Source: an uncultured Lachnospiraceae bacterium (lineage in GTDB: Bacteria > Bacillota > Clostridia > Lachnospirales > Lachnospiraceae). From it: a DNA stretch of 24,786 bases. Positions within the stretch are counted from its first letter, which is position 1, and every line of letters begins with the position of its first letter. The position numbers and the translations under genes were made by a program. The stretch spans positions 1-24,786 of the forward strand of contig CAJUMC010000048.1 of NCBI GenBank assembly GCA_910587085.1. The letters run 5' to 3'. Under the pieces are notes generated by a model. That model did not search any database and was not told the origin of the DNA. It was given only the letters and a program-made list of their open reading frames with translations. Shown in pieces: positions 1 through 7,437 of this stretch.

Positions 1-46
1 AATTTTTGAAAATATGCTGATAAAGGTTTTATTATTCTGAAATTTA

Positions 47-55
47 TGGTATAAT
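47..55 (+). promoter_or_regulatory. candidate extended -10 element, distal
   Basis: TATAAT at 50-55 is preceded by TGG, giving the TGn extended -10 form. No good -35 hexamer lies 17 bases upstream. A 6-7 bp stem (ACCGGCA with TGCCGGT, about 56-81) follows directly, so a transcript would begin in or near a hairpin. It could serve the kinase-like gene at 184. Confidence 0.35.
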
Positions 56-141
56 ACCGGCAGATATTATACCGTGCCGGTTCGTGTCCGACCGGAGGGA
101 GGACAATCACAGCAGCGAATCGTGCGCATACGCGGAGGACA

Positions 142-150
142 TGGTATAAT
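142..150 (+). promoter_or_regulatory. candidate extended -10 element for the 184 gene
   Basis: TATAAT at 145-150 is preceded by TGG, the same TGGTATAAT string seen at 47-55 and at 16082-16090. There is no matching -35 hexamer. Transcription would start near 157, leaving a leader of about 27 bases before the ATG at 184. Confidence 0.4.
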
Positions 151-183
151 GGCGAAAATATATTATCACAGGGGGAAGTGTCT

Positions 184-804
184 ATGAACAAGGTCATTAC
201 AATCAGCAGGCAGTATGGGAGCGGCGGGCGTGAGATTGGTTCAAAGCTGGCGGAAAAGCTCGGCGTACCGTTCTATGACAATGAGCTGATCACGCGTGCG
301 GCCAAGGAGAGCGGATTTGCGGAGGCGGCATTCGCGAATGCGGAAAGCAAGGCGACCAACAGTCTTCTGTATTCCATTGCGATGGGGATGAATTCCTACG
401 GCAATCAGGAGCTCGGTTTTTCTCATCTTTCCCTTGATGACCGCATCTACCTGGCGCAGTCGGATGTGATACGAAAGGTGGCGGCGGAGGGGCCGTGCGT
501 CATTGTCGGGCGCTGTGCAGATTATATCCTGAAGGATATGGATGATGTCGTGAATATATTTGTGTGGGCGGATATCAAGTTCCGCATTGAGAGAGCCATC
601 CGCATTGACGGGCTTGCGGAGAACAAGGCGGAGGACAATATTCTTAAGATCGACAAACGGCGGGCGAATTATTACAACTACCATGCCAGCGAGAAGTGGG
701 GCAGGGCCGAAAATTATCATCTTTCCGTCAACAGCAGCTACGCCGGGATCGATCATACGGTAGAAATTATCCGGGCGTTTATCGAAGGCGGCGGGGCGAA
801 ATAA
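184..804 (+). CDS. cytidylate-kinase-like family protein (P-loop)
   Basis: This 206-residue soluble protein matches the cytidylate-kinase-like family found across Clostridia. The N-terminus ITISRQYGSGGREIG is the family's modified P-loop, where the usual GK[ST] is replaced by GGR. The core then has the FYDNELI and VIVGRCADYIL segments typical of these proteins. True CMP kinases have a GPAGxGKST loop, so nucleotide kinase activity is not assured and the real substrate is unknown. The ATG at 184 is preferred over the GTG at 178 because GGGGGA at 171-176 lies 7 bases before it. The permease gene follows after 4 bases, so the two are co-transcribed and probably translationally coupled. Confidence 0.85.
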   Translation: MNKVITISRQYGSGGREIGSKLAEKLGVPFYDNELITRAAKESGFAEAAFANAESKATNSLLYSIAMGMNSYGNQELGFSHLSLDDRIYLAQSDVIRKVAAEGPCVIVGRCADYILKDMDDVVNIFVWADIKFRIERAIRIDGLAENKAEDNILKIDKRRANYYNYHASEKWGRAENYHLSVNSSYAGIDHTVEIIRAFIEGGGAK

Positions 805-808
805 TCTG

Positions 809-2128
809 ATGAAATGGACAGGAAAGGTCAATAAAAGATATATCCGTATGACGGTATTCCTGGCGGTTGCTGTTCTCGTCATAGAAATTATAGGACAGCT
901 CACGGATCATGCGGCGGAAATTTTTTCAGCGCTCCTGACTGGTCTGAACTGGCTGCTTGGCGTGGCGAAGCCGATTATTTTCGGGTTTGTAATGGCGTAT
1001 ATCCTGAAGCCGCTGAACGAATTTTTTACGGAGCGGTATTCTAGGCTGCGCTTTCTGAAAAAATACAGCCGCGTGCTCGGTGTTGTCACGACACTTCTGC
1101 TGGTTTTGATAATTATTACCGGAATTGTGTCGGCCATTGTCTACAGCGTTACCAATCAGCTGCAGGTGGCCAATCTGGATCAGCTGTTCGGCGCGATTTC
1201 GGCAATCACAAAAAATGTGACGGATTTCTATGCGCAGATGATGGAGAAGCTCCAGGAGCTGGATATCCAGTCGGAACAGATCGTGAACTATGTTGAGGGG
1301 CTTTCCTCCAGCATTATGGGCTTTGTTCAGTCGCTTGCCAACGGCGTGATCGGATCGGTGTCGAATATTTCCGGCTACATTACAACAATCATGTTCGGCC
1401 TGGTGATCGGCATATACTTTATGATTGACGGCAACTCCATGATGAGCTATTTTTCCGGAGTGGCGGATGCCGTGCTTCCGGATCGGACAAATGCGAAGAT
1501 ACGATCCGTTCTGGCGGATCTGAACGAAGTGTTTTCCGGCTATATCCGCGGCCAGCTGCTTGACGTCACCTTTATGATTTTTGCGACAGGCACGGCTATG
1601 CTGATCACCGGCATCAGTCTCGCGCCGATCATCGGCCTGATGACCGGTCTGGCAAATCTTGTGCCGTATCTGGGTCCGTTTGTCGGCTACTCGAGCATTA
1701 TTATAATCTCTGTGGTCGAGGGCAAATACGATGTAATGATTGCTTCTCTTATTGCACTCCTGGTGATTCAGACGCTGGACGGCAATATTATCGAGGCAAA
1801 GCTGCTGGGCAAGAGCATTCGGATTCATCCTCTGCTTGTCGTGATCTTCCTGATTTTCGGCAGTGCGATCGGCGGGCTGTGGGGAATGCTGCTTGCGGTG
1901 CCGGTAGGCGCGTATTTTCAGAAGCTGTTTACGGCTTTTGTGGAGCGGCGGAAAAATGCAAAGATCCTGGAGCGCGCGACAAGAGATTCTGTCGTCCGCG
2001 AGAAAGATGAGAGCGCGGATTATGTCGAGGCGAACGTAAAGGATAGCGGCATAGATAACGGCCGGAAGAGTGCAGGGAAGACGGAGGACCGAAAGGGCAG
2101 AAGGCAGAGCGACGGCCGAAAGGGCTGA
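809..2128 (+). CDS. AI-2E family transporter (UPF0118/DUF20)
   Basis: The 439-residue product is an integral membrane protein of the AI-2E/PerM family. Hydrophobic segments fall near residues 10-25, 35-65, 80-105, 190-215, 250-285, 290-330 and 345-380. The segment around VIFLIFGSAIGGLWGMLLAVPVG is the conserved C-terminal family signature. Some members export autoinducer-2 and others act as Na+/H+ antiporters, so the name does not fix the substrate. The gene starts 4 bases after the kinase-like gene with only a weak purine-rich ribosome site. The last 50 residues are a charged, low-complexity tail (RKSAGKTEDRKGRRQSDGRKG). At DNA level this tail continues past the stop as a purine-rich degenerate region. 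Confidence 0.88.
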   Translation: MKWTGKVNKRYIRMTVFLAVAVLVIEIIGQLTDHAAEIFSALLTGLNWLLGVAKPIIFGFVMAYILKPLNEFFTERYSRLRFLKKYSRVLGVVTTLLLVLIIITGIVSAIVYSVTNQLQVANLDQLFGAISAITKNVTDFYAQMMEKLQELDIQSEQIVNYVEGLSSSIMGFVQSLANGVIGSVSNISGYITTIMFGLVIGIYFMIDGNSMMSYFSGVADAVLPDRTNAKIRSVLADLNEVFSGYIRGQLLDVTFMIFATGTAMLITGISLAPIIGLMTGLANLVPYLGPFVGYSSIIIISVVEGKYDVMIASLIALLVIQTLDGNIIEAKLLGKSIRIHPLLVVIFLIFGSAIGGLWGMLLAVPVGAYFQKLFTAFVERRKNAKILERATRDSVVREKDESADYVEANVKDSGIDNGRKSAGKTEDRKGRRQSDGRKG

Positions 2129-2330
2129 AAAATAAGGCATAAGCGGAAAAGAATAAAAGCCGAAGTCCGAAAGCCACAGGCATAGAGGCTATAGGGCAGA
2201 AGTTTGGAGAACTGACAGCACAGAAGACAGCAGCAACAGCCGGAAGGCTGAAAAGACAGAGGGTAAAAGACAGAAGGCCGGAGGCAGACGGCACAAAGAA
2301 CAAAGGAGGAAAGAACGGGCGGCGGGAACA
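2035..2330 (+). repeat. purine-rich degenerate gene-tail region
   Basis: The last 90 bases of the permease gene and about 200 bases beyond its stop form one G/A-rich stretch. It is built of variants of short units such as CCGAAAGGGC, AGAAGGC and GGAAAAGA. CCGAAAGGGC occurs exactly at the coding end and again just before the stop, with weaker copies downstream (GCCGAAGTCC, CCGAAAGCC). Nothing past the stop looks coding. Similar tails follow other plus-strand genes in this window. Confidence 0.55.
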
Positions 2331-2369
2331 GAAAACCTGCCGGAGAAATCTCCGGATAAGAAGAGGCGG

Positions 2370-2404
2370 AAAAGCCGCGCATCGCGCGATGCGGCGGCTT
2401 TTTC
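2370..2404 (+). terminator. rho-independent terminator after the AI-2E permease
   Basis: AAAAGCCGC (2370-2378) pairs with GCGGCTTTT (2394-2402), and GCATCGC pairs with GCGATGC inside, with one bulged G. The right arm runs into a T tract (TTTTTC). A smaller perfect hairpin, CCGGAGA-AA-TCTCCGG, lies just upstream at 2340-2355. Between 2405 and 2558 nothing further is recognised. Confidence 0.85.
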
Positions 2405-2558
2405 TTCCGTCCGGCTTTCTCTTATTTCAGGAAGTATGGGGGGATTCCGCAGCAGAACTTGCTGCCGGAGTGGTACGGGACATAGTATTGCGGGCAGGCG
2501 GGCGATAAGCTGTCCCGGCGGCCGGTGCCGAGAGGTTGGAGCCGGCAGGCTTCGGCAT

Positions 2559-2628
2559 GTAACAGTTGGTAACACAATATTAAGAGAAACGTAAGAAATA
2601 AAGATAGGATTTTTAATATTTATATAGT
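2559..2628 (+). promoter_or_regulatory. candidate control region of the ABC/CARDB operon
   Basis: Two copies of GTAACA (2559-2564 and 2569-2574) stand exactly 10 bases apart, one helical turn, as in many OmpR-family response-regulator sites. An AT-rich stretch follows, with a -10-like TATAGT at 2623-2628 but no -35 hexamer, which would suit an activated promoter. Start of transcription near 2635 leaves a short leader to the TTG start at 2671. No regulator gene is adjacent, so the binding protein is unknown. Confidence 0.3.
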
Positions 2629-2670
2629 ATTTTAGTTATGGTACATGAAACACGGAAAGAGGGTGAAGTA

Positions 2671-3786
2671 TTGGAAAAAGTGTTAAGTCAGAAAACCGGC
2701 AGAAATGTGCTGAAAAAGCCGCCGGTGATTGAGATAAAAAATGTGAAAAAGGTTTACCGCATGGGAAGCGAGCGCATCAGCGCCGTGGATGATGTAAGTT
2801 TTGAGATTGACAAGGGAGAATTTTGCTGTCTGCTTGGCACCTCCGGTTCCGGAAAGTCAACGCTTTTGAATCTGATGGCCGGGATCGAGAAGGCATCCGG
2901 CGGACAGATTCTGATCAAGGGAAAAAATATCCGGAAAATGTCGGAGAAGCAGCTTGCGAAGTTTCGGCAGAAATATCTCGGTTTTGTGTTTCAGTCGTAC
3001 AATCTGCTCAATTCCATGACCGCGCTGGAAAATGTTGAATTTCCGCTTGTATTCAAACGGATTCCGGCAAGGAAACGCAAGCGGCTGGCGAAGGATATGC
3101 TGACAAAGGTAGGACTGGGAAGCAGAATCAATCATCGTCCGAAGCAGATGAGCGGCGGCCAGCAGCAGCGCGTCGGTATTGCAAGAGCCTTTGTCGCGAA
3201 GCCGGAGATCGTATTTGCGGATGAGCCGACCGGAAATCTCGATACCAGAACGACGATGGAGGTTATGAGGCTGATCAAGCAGATCGCCCGGGACAATAAT
3301 CAGACGATCGTTATGGTTACTCACGATCCGCGCCTGGCCGATTTTGCCGACAAGATTATACATATCCTGGACGGGAAAATTCAGAGTGTGGAGATGATTG
3401 AGCATCCGATTGACGAGTTTGAAGCCGCCGGGGGAAAAGCGCAGAGTCCGCAGACCGCGGAACCTGCAGCACAAGAAACTGCGGCAGCGAAAGCGTCCGG
3501 GGCGGAAACTTCTGAAAAAGCGGAGGCAGGAAAAGTATCTGATCTGGAAAAAAATGGGGAACCCGAAGCAGGAAAGTCTTCCGGGGCGGAGATAACCGGA
3601 AAAGCTGGGGGAAAGAAGGCATCCGAAGCGCAAAAAGCCGGAAAAAAAGCGGCAAAGAATACAGCGGATGCGGAAACTGCCGAAAAAACTGCGTCAGAGA
3701 GAACTGACGGAGTAGAAACAGCAGAAACAGCCGAAGAAGCGGCGGCAGCGGCGGGAGCCGCAAACGAAGGAGACGGTTCAAAATGA
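2671..3786 (+). CDS. ABC transporter ATP-binding protein, MacB/LolD type, with long repetitive tail
   Basis: The first 240 residues form a complete ABC ATPase: Walker A GTSGSGKST near 56-64, Q-loop FVFQSYNLL, signature MSGGQQQRVGIARAF near 159, Walker B IVFADEPTGNLD near 180, and H-loop MVTHDP near 215. This is the MacB/LolD/FtsE subtype that pairs with an FtsX-like permease, here the gene ending at 8761. The TTG at 2671 is chosen because AGAGGG at 2658-2663 lies 7 bases before it. The in-frame ATG at 2638 has no ribosome site and sits almost on the likely transcription start. After about residue 250 comes a 120-residue Ala/Glu/Lys/Gly-rich tail with 14-residue imperfect repeats, absent from ordinary family members of about 230 residues. 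Confidence 0.93.
   Translation: MEKVLSQKTGRNVLKKPPVIEIKNVKKVYRMGSERISAVDDVSFEIDKGEFCCLLGTSGSGKSTLLNLMAGIEKASGGQILIKGKNIRKMSEKQLAKFRQKYLGFVFQSYNLLNSMTALENVEFPLVFKRIPARKRKRLAKDMLTKVGLGSRINHRPKQMSGGQQQRVGIARAFVAKPEIVFADEPTGNLDTRTTMEVMRLIKQIARDNNQTIVMVTHDPRLADFADKIIHILDGKIQSVEMIEHPIDEFEAAGGKAQSPQTAEPAAQETAAAKASGAETSEKAEAGKVSDLEKNGEPEAGKSSGAEITGKAGGKKASEAQKAGKKAAKNTADAETAEKTASERTDGVETAETAEEAAAAAGAANEGDGSK
3490..3651 (+). repeat. in-frame 14-codon imperfect repeats in the ATPase tail
   Basis: Consecutive units read KASGAETSEKAEAG (3490-3531), KVSDLEKNGEPEAG (3532-3573) and KSSGAEITGKAGG (3574-3612), then a decayed copy starting KKASEAQKAGKKAAKN. The shared pattern is K-x-S-[GD]-x-E at the start and an EAG or GG end. 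The tail is probably disordered and cytoplasmic. Its base composition resembles the non-coding tails after neighbouring genes. The 151 bases after the stop (3787-3937) contain only an imperfect CCCGGGAGC/GCTCCGGG hairpin and then the ribosome site of the next gene. Confidence 0.75.
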
Positions 3787-3937
3787 TTGGCCGGGAGGGC
3801 GGCGGAATCCTGAGCATCCGGAGGACTGCCCCGGGAGCTTTGCATGCTCCGGGAGGGAAGCCGGCGCAGCGAGGGCCGAAGGGAAAGAAGGAAAGTGTAC
3901 CCGGCGGAAGCAGGGAAAAAAGGAGGATTTGTTGGAC

Positions 3938-6823
3938 ATGAAAAAAAGGAAAATTTTTGCACTGCTGCTGATCTGTGCAATGGTTCTTTCCGGCATCGGA
4001 GGCTGGACGAGAGCGCGGGCGGCGGAGGAATCCGGCGATATATTCGCTGCTCCGGGAACGAGGACGCTGTACCCGATGGTGGCGGGCGGAACAACGCATT
4101 TTAAGATTCCTGTCAGAAAGGCGGATGTTCTGTATATCAGCTCCGATATCCATGTTTCTGTAACGACGGACAATAAAATTTTTGATATGACAGAGGGAAA
4201 GCTGACGCGCGACGACATGGATGTAAAGGATATCGGCGGATCGAGCGAAACCTATGTCGAGTTTGATCTCACGCTGAATGACACGGCAAAGATCGGTACA
4301 TACGATGCGAAGATTACGCTTCAGTTTACCGGTACGAGAGTATCGGAATACGGCGATTATACGACGGTGACGAGTGCAGTGCTCCCGTTCCAGATCCGCG
4401 TGATCGGAGAGAAGTCCCCGGCGCAGCTCACCGTAGCAAATCTGAGCTATGACGCGGGAGCAGCCGCGGTGGGTTCCGCGTTTGAAGTGGAGTTTGACAC
4501 AAAAAATGAGGGTGAAATCGGTGCAGTCAATGCTTTTATGAGCGTTGATTTCGGAGACAGCGGTATTGTGGCGGATTACAGTGCGCCTACAATGAAGCTC
4601 GGAGATATTCCGGCGATGGGCGTAAAGCATCACAAGCTTTCGTTCCGCGTGCTGCCGACTGCGTCCACGGGCCTGAAATCCGTGACGGTCACTTATAAAT
4701 ATAAGGATGCGGACGGCAACGAGTACACAAACACCTCGGTGCAGTATATCAATGTTGTCGCAGTCAATACCGCCGAGTCGAACAACGCGAAGCTGACGGC
4801 GGCAGCCGGTCAGCTGAACGCGGAAGTCAACGTGGACAGCAGCTGCAATCTTACCATCGAGCTTGAAAATATCGGAAAGCGGACGGCGGAGAATATCCGT
4901 GTTCTGATCCCGGAGGAGGGCGGCATCGGGGCTTCGTCCGGAATCCTGCCGGAGTACGGCGCGGAGGGCGTTTCGGTGGAATACCTGAACGCAGGGGAAA
5001 AGACGACCGTTACGCTCCCGCTCTCCATTACAAAATCTGCGGCCACCGGACTCCGCGAGCTGACGGTGCAGGTGGATTATGAGGACAGCGAGGGAAAGCA
5101 GCTGACGGCGGTCGCAAAGGCTTATCTGACGGTTACGCAGCCGGATACAAAGCCGGAGATCAAGAACGATGTGGTCATCAGCCAGATGACGCAGTCCCCG
5201 GCGCAGCCGAGGGCGGGCGAAATCCTGACGTTGAGTTTTCTTGTGACAAACAACGGCAGCGATGATATCTCGGGGCTTCAGCTGTTCGGAAAGGATCTTC
5301 CAAACGACAACTTTGAGCCGGTCAGCGCGGATGCTAGGGAAAACGTCGGCACGCTGAAGCAGGGCGAGTCAAAAAAGGTAACAATGCAGTTCCGTATCGG
5401 CAATAATGTTACGGATGGAACGAAAAAACTTAATATCGGCATATCCTACATTGATGCCAACGGTGATTTGTCGCCGGAGAAAAGCACGGAGGTTTATATT
5501 CTGAATATAAAGGGCGTCACGAAAGAAGAGCTCAAGAACGATATCGTAATCAGCGATATTGTACAGAGTCCGTCCTCCCCGCTTGTCGGCGAAAATGTGA
5601 CGATTACTTTTAATGTGGCAAACAGGGGCGCAAAGGAAATTACGGAGCTGAAATTTGCCGGTTCCAATCTGGGCACCAGCGGCTTCGAGCCGATCAGCTC
5701 GGAGGTCTTTACAACGGCAGGAACCGTTGCGGCGGGCGCGTCGAAAAAGGTTTCCATGACCTTTAAGCTGGGTGAGCGCATTTCCGAAGGGTTCAATATG
5801 CTGACGCTGGATTACACCTACAAGGACGGGAACGGCGATGTGCAGAAGGGGCAGACCTCCATGTATGTGCTGAACGTGAAGAATCAGAGTTCTTCTGCAA
5901 ACAGCCGTCCGAAGCTGATTATTGATTCCTTCTCCTCGAGCATGGAGGAGCTGCGCGCGGGCGAGAGCTTCGACTTTACTTTTGCACTGAAAAATACGCA
6001 TGCGTCCAAGGCGGCAAAAAATATTACGGTAACAGTGGTGCAGGCGCAGGATGTGTTCTCGGCCACAACGGGCAGCAACAGTTTTTACATTGACGCTATC
6101 GAACCGGGAAGTACAGTGGAGAAAACGATCAATCTCAAGGTAAAGTCGGACACGGCAACGGGGGCTTATGATCTGACAATCAAGGTCAGTTACGAGTACG
6201 AGGATATGTCGCAGGCCGATCTTCAGGCGGGCGGCGCTTCCGAGGAACTTCCGATTAAGCTGCAGGCGGTGGAGAATTCCCGTCCGGCCGTGCAGAATCT
6301 TTCCGTGGGCTATTACTGGGATACGCCAACAGTGAACCAGGCGACGACCATGACCTTTGATTTTTACAATATGGGTCGCTCCTCCCTAAATAATGTATAT
6401 GTATCCCTGGAGGGCGATTTCCAGATGGAGAGCGGCAAGACCGTGATTATCGGTACGGTGTCGGCAGGTTCAAGCTCCTACCAGGAAATTTCCATTCTGC
6501 CTCTTGTTGAGGGAATGGCAAACGGAAAGCTGATCGTCCATTTTGAGGACAGCAACGGCGACGAGGTAACAAAGGAATTTGATCTTCCGGAAACCTATGT
6601 GCAGGGCGAGCCGCAGATGCCTGACTGGAGCGGCGACAATTACAACCCGGGCGGAGATGTGAGTGTGGGCGGCAATGAGATCGTCGAGGCAAAGAAGCCT
6701 CTGATGCCTGTATGGGCTTACGCGCTCAGCCTTGCAGGAGCGCTTGTTGTCGGCCTGCTGGTTACCCGCGGTATCGTGATTTCTTCTTACAAAAAGAAAC
6801 ACGGAGGAGCGGACGAGGATTAA
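3938..6823 (+). CDS. secreted, C-terminally membrane-anchored protein with CARDB-like repeats (COG1361-like)
   Basis: The 961-residue product begins with a signal peptide (MKKRKIFALLLICAMVLSG, cleavage after about ARAA). It continues as serial beta-sandwich modules of 110-130 residues resembling CARDB or COG1361 S-layer-type repeats. The clearest pair starts KNDVVISQMTQSPAQPRAGE near residue 407 and KNDIVISDIVQSPSSPLVGE near 533. Further modules begin near 165, 275, 660 and 790. A single membrane helix (about 925-948, VWAYALSLAGALVVGLLVT) is followed by SSYKKKHGG, giving an extracellular body and a short cytosolic end. AGGAGG at 3921-3926 could serve the ATG at 3938 or the TTGs at 3929/3932; ATG fits the signal peptide best. 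Lying between an ABC ATPase and its permease, it may be an extracellular adaptor or substrate-binding part; that is inference. Confidence 0.85.
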   Translation: MKKRKIFALLLICAMVLSGIGGWTRARAAEESGDIFAAPGTRTLYPMVAGGTTHFKIPVRKADVLYISSDIHVSVTTDNKIFDMTEGKLTRDDMDVKDIGGSSETYVEFDLTLNDTAKIGTYDAKITLQFTGTRVSEYGDYTTVTSAVLPFQIRVIGEKSPAQLTVANLSYDAGAAAVGSAFEVEFDTKNEGEIGAVNAFMSVDFGDSGIVADYSAPTMKLGDIPAMGVKHHKLSFRVLPTASTGLKSVTVTYKYKDADGNEYTNTSVQYINVVAVNTAESNNAKLTAAAGQLNAEVNVDSSCNLTIELENIGKRTAENIRVLIPEEGGIGASSGILPEYGAEGVSVEYLNAGEKTTVTLPLSITKSAATGLRELTVQVDYEDSEGKQLTAVAKAYLTVTQPDTKPEIKNDVVISQMTQSPAQPRAGEILTLSFLVTNNGSDDISGLQLFGKDLPNDNFEPVSADARENVGTLKQGESKKVTMQFRIGNNVTDGTKKLNIGISYIDANGDLSPEKSTEVYILNIKGVTKEELKNDIVISDIVQSPSSPLVGENVTITFNVANRGAKEITELKFAGSNLGTSGFEPISSEVFTTAGTVAAGASKKVSMTFKLGERISEGFNMLTLDYTYKDGNGDVQKGQTSMYVLNVKNQSSSANSRPKLIIDSFSSSMEELRAGESFDFTFALKNTHASKAAKNITVTVVQAQDVFSATTGSNSFYIDAIEPGSTVEKTINLKVKSDTATGAYDLTIKVSYEYEDMSQADLQAGGASEELPIKLQAVENSRPAVQNLSVGYYWDTPTVNQATTMTFDFYNMGRSSLNNVYVSLEGDFQMESGKTVIIGTVSAGSSSYQEISILPLVEGMANGKLIVHFEDSNGDEVTKEFDLPETYVQGEPQMPDWSGDNYNPGGDVSVGGNEIVEAKKPLMPVWAYALSLAGALVVGLLVTRGIVISSYKKKHGGADED

Positions 6824-6828
6824 GCCAG

Positions 6829-7019
6829 ATCTGGCGGGAACATCGGAAAATGGACGAAAACCGAGCCGGATCTGACAGAGGCGTCGGAAAAAGGGAAAGA
6901 ACGGATGGAAACCGAACCGGATCTGGCGGGAATATCAGAGAACGGAAAGAGCGAACGAAAACCAGATCCGGTTCTGGCGGAAATGCGGGAGCCTAGAAAG
7001 CGGATAAGAACCAAGCCGG
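6829..7019 (+). repeat. degenerate 41-51 bp tandem repeats after the CARDB gene
   Basis: Units beginning GATCTGGCGG or a variant start near 6829, 6870, 6921 and 6972, with lengths of about 41, 51, 51 and 48. The unit ends are AACCGAGCCG, AACCGAACCG, AACCAGATCCG and AACCAAGCCG. In the frame of the upstream gene, past its stop, units 2 and 3 read as 17-residue variants: PDLTEASEKGKERMETE and PDLAGISENGKSERKPD. An ORF from 6905 to 7090 exists only because of this frame and has no convincing ribosome site. The region fills the 275-base gap before the small membrane protein gene. Confidence 0.75.
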
Positions 7020-7098
7020 CGCCGGACGGGAACGCTGACAGGAAATCCGTCGGCAGGACAGAGAGCAGTGCGGTGATGCACGGAAAGTGAGGAGCAAA

Positions 7099-7437
7099 AT
7101 GCAGGATATTGTACAGAACAGTGCGGCGTCGGATATGCTTGCCGGTAAGAGCATTATGATCGGCAGAGGCGGAGTAGAGGTTATCGGCGGCGGAGGCGGA
7201 GTAGAGGTTATCGGCGGCGGAGGCGGCGTAATGATTGGAGGCGGCGGAGGCACGATGGACGGAAACGGCATGATGGACGGCGCGATGGGAACGCAGACCG
7301 GAGCCAAGGATCCGATTCTGTCAAACGTACCGTTTGTCGCAGGAACGATTTCGGCAATGCTGGTCGTCGGCATTGTGCTGGGCATCCTTTTCGGCAAAAA
7401 GAGAATAAAAAAAGGATTTGATTCTTATGAGAATTAG
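7099..7437 (+). CDS. small glycine-repeat single-pass membrane protein
   Basis: I do not recognise a family for this 112-residue product. The N-terminal 40 residues are polar, then three units of VEVIGGGGG type form a glycine-rich block (about residues 24-50), followed by a Met/Gly/Asp stretch. One membrane helix (about 79-98, NVPFVAGTISAMLVVGIVLG) precedes KKRIKKGF, so the positive-inside rule puts the glycine block outside and the C-terminus in the cytosol. No signal peptide is seen. The ATG at 7099 follows AGGAG at 7090-7094; a GTG at 7087 is in frame but has no site. Its last 11 bases overlap the permease start, which argues it is a real, coupled gene and an accessory subunit of the transporter. 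Confidence 0.7.
   Translation: MQDIVQNSAASDMLAGKSIMIGRGGVEVIGGGGGVEVIGGGGGVMIGGGGGTMDGNGMMDGAMGTQTGAKDPILSNVPFVAGTISAMLVVGIVLGILFGKKRIKKGFDSYEN
7168..7248 (+). repeat. 27-bp tandem repeat, three copies, inside the small membrane protein gene
   Basis: Copies lie at 7168-7194, 7195-7221 and 7222-7248. The first two are identical, while the third keeps length and frame but differs at several bases. Each encodes nine residues of the GGVEVIGGG kind. Identical adjacent copies suggest recent slippage and a length that may vary between strains. Confidence 0.9.

Noticed and set aside
926..2140. 404-codon open frame on the minus strand across the AI-2E permease gene
   Set aside because: It is the antisense shadow of a clear membrane protein gene. 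The translation is His/Arg/Asn-rich with no family features, and no ribosome site is seen.
3356..4633. 425-codon minus-strand frame across the ATPase tail and CARDB start
   Set aside because: It covers the repetitive tail of one gene and the signal peptide of another on the opposite strand. The Pro/Ser/Leu-rich translation is what a purine-rich coding strand gives in reverse.
6905..7090. Possible 61-codon gene between the CARDB gene and the small membrane protein
   Set aside because: It is made of the degenerate 51-bp units and lacks a proper ribosome site. It is better read as a repeat.
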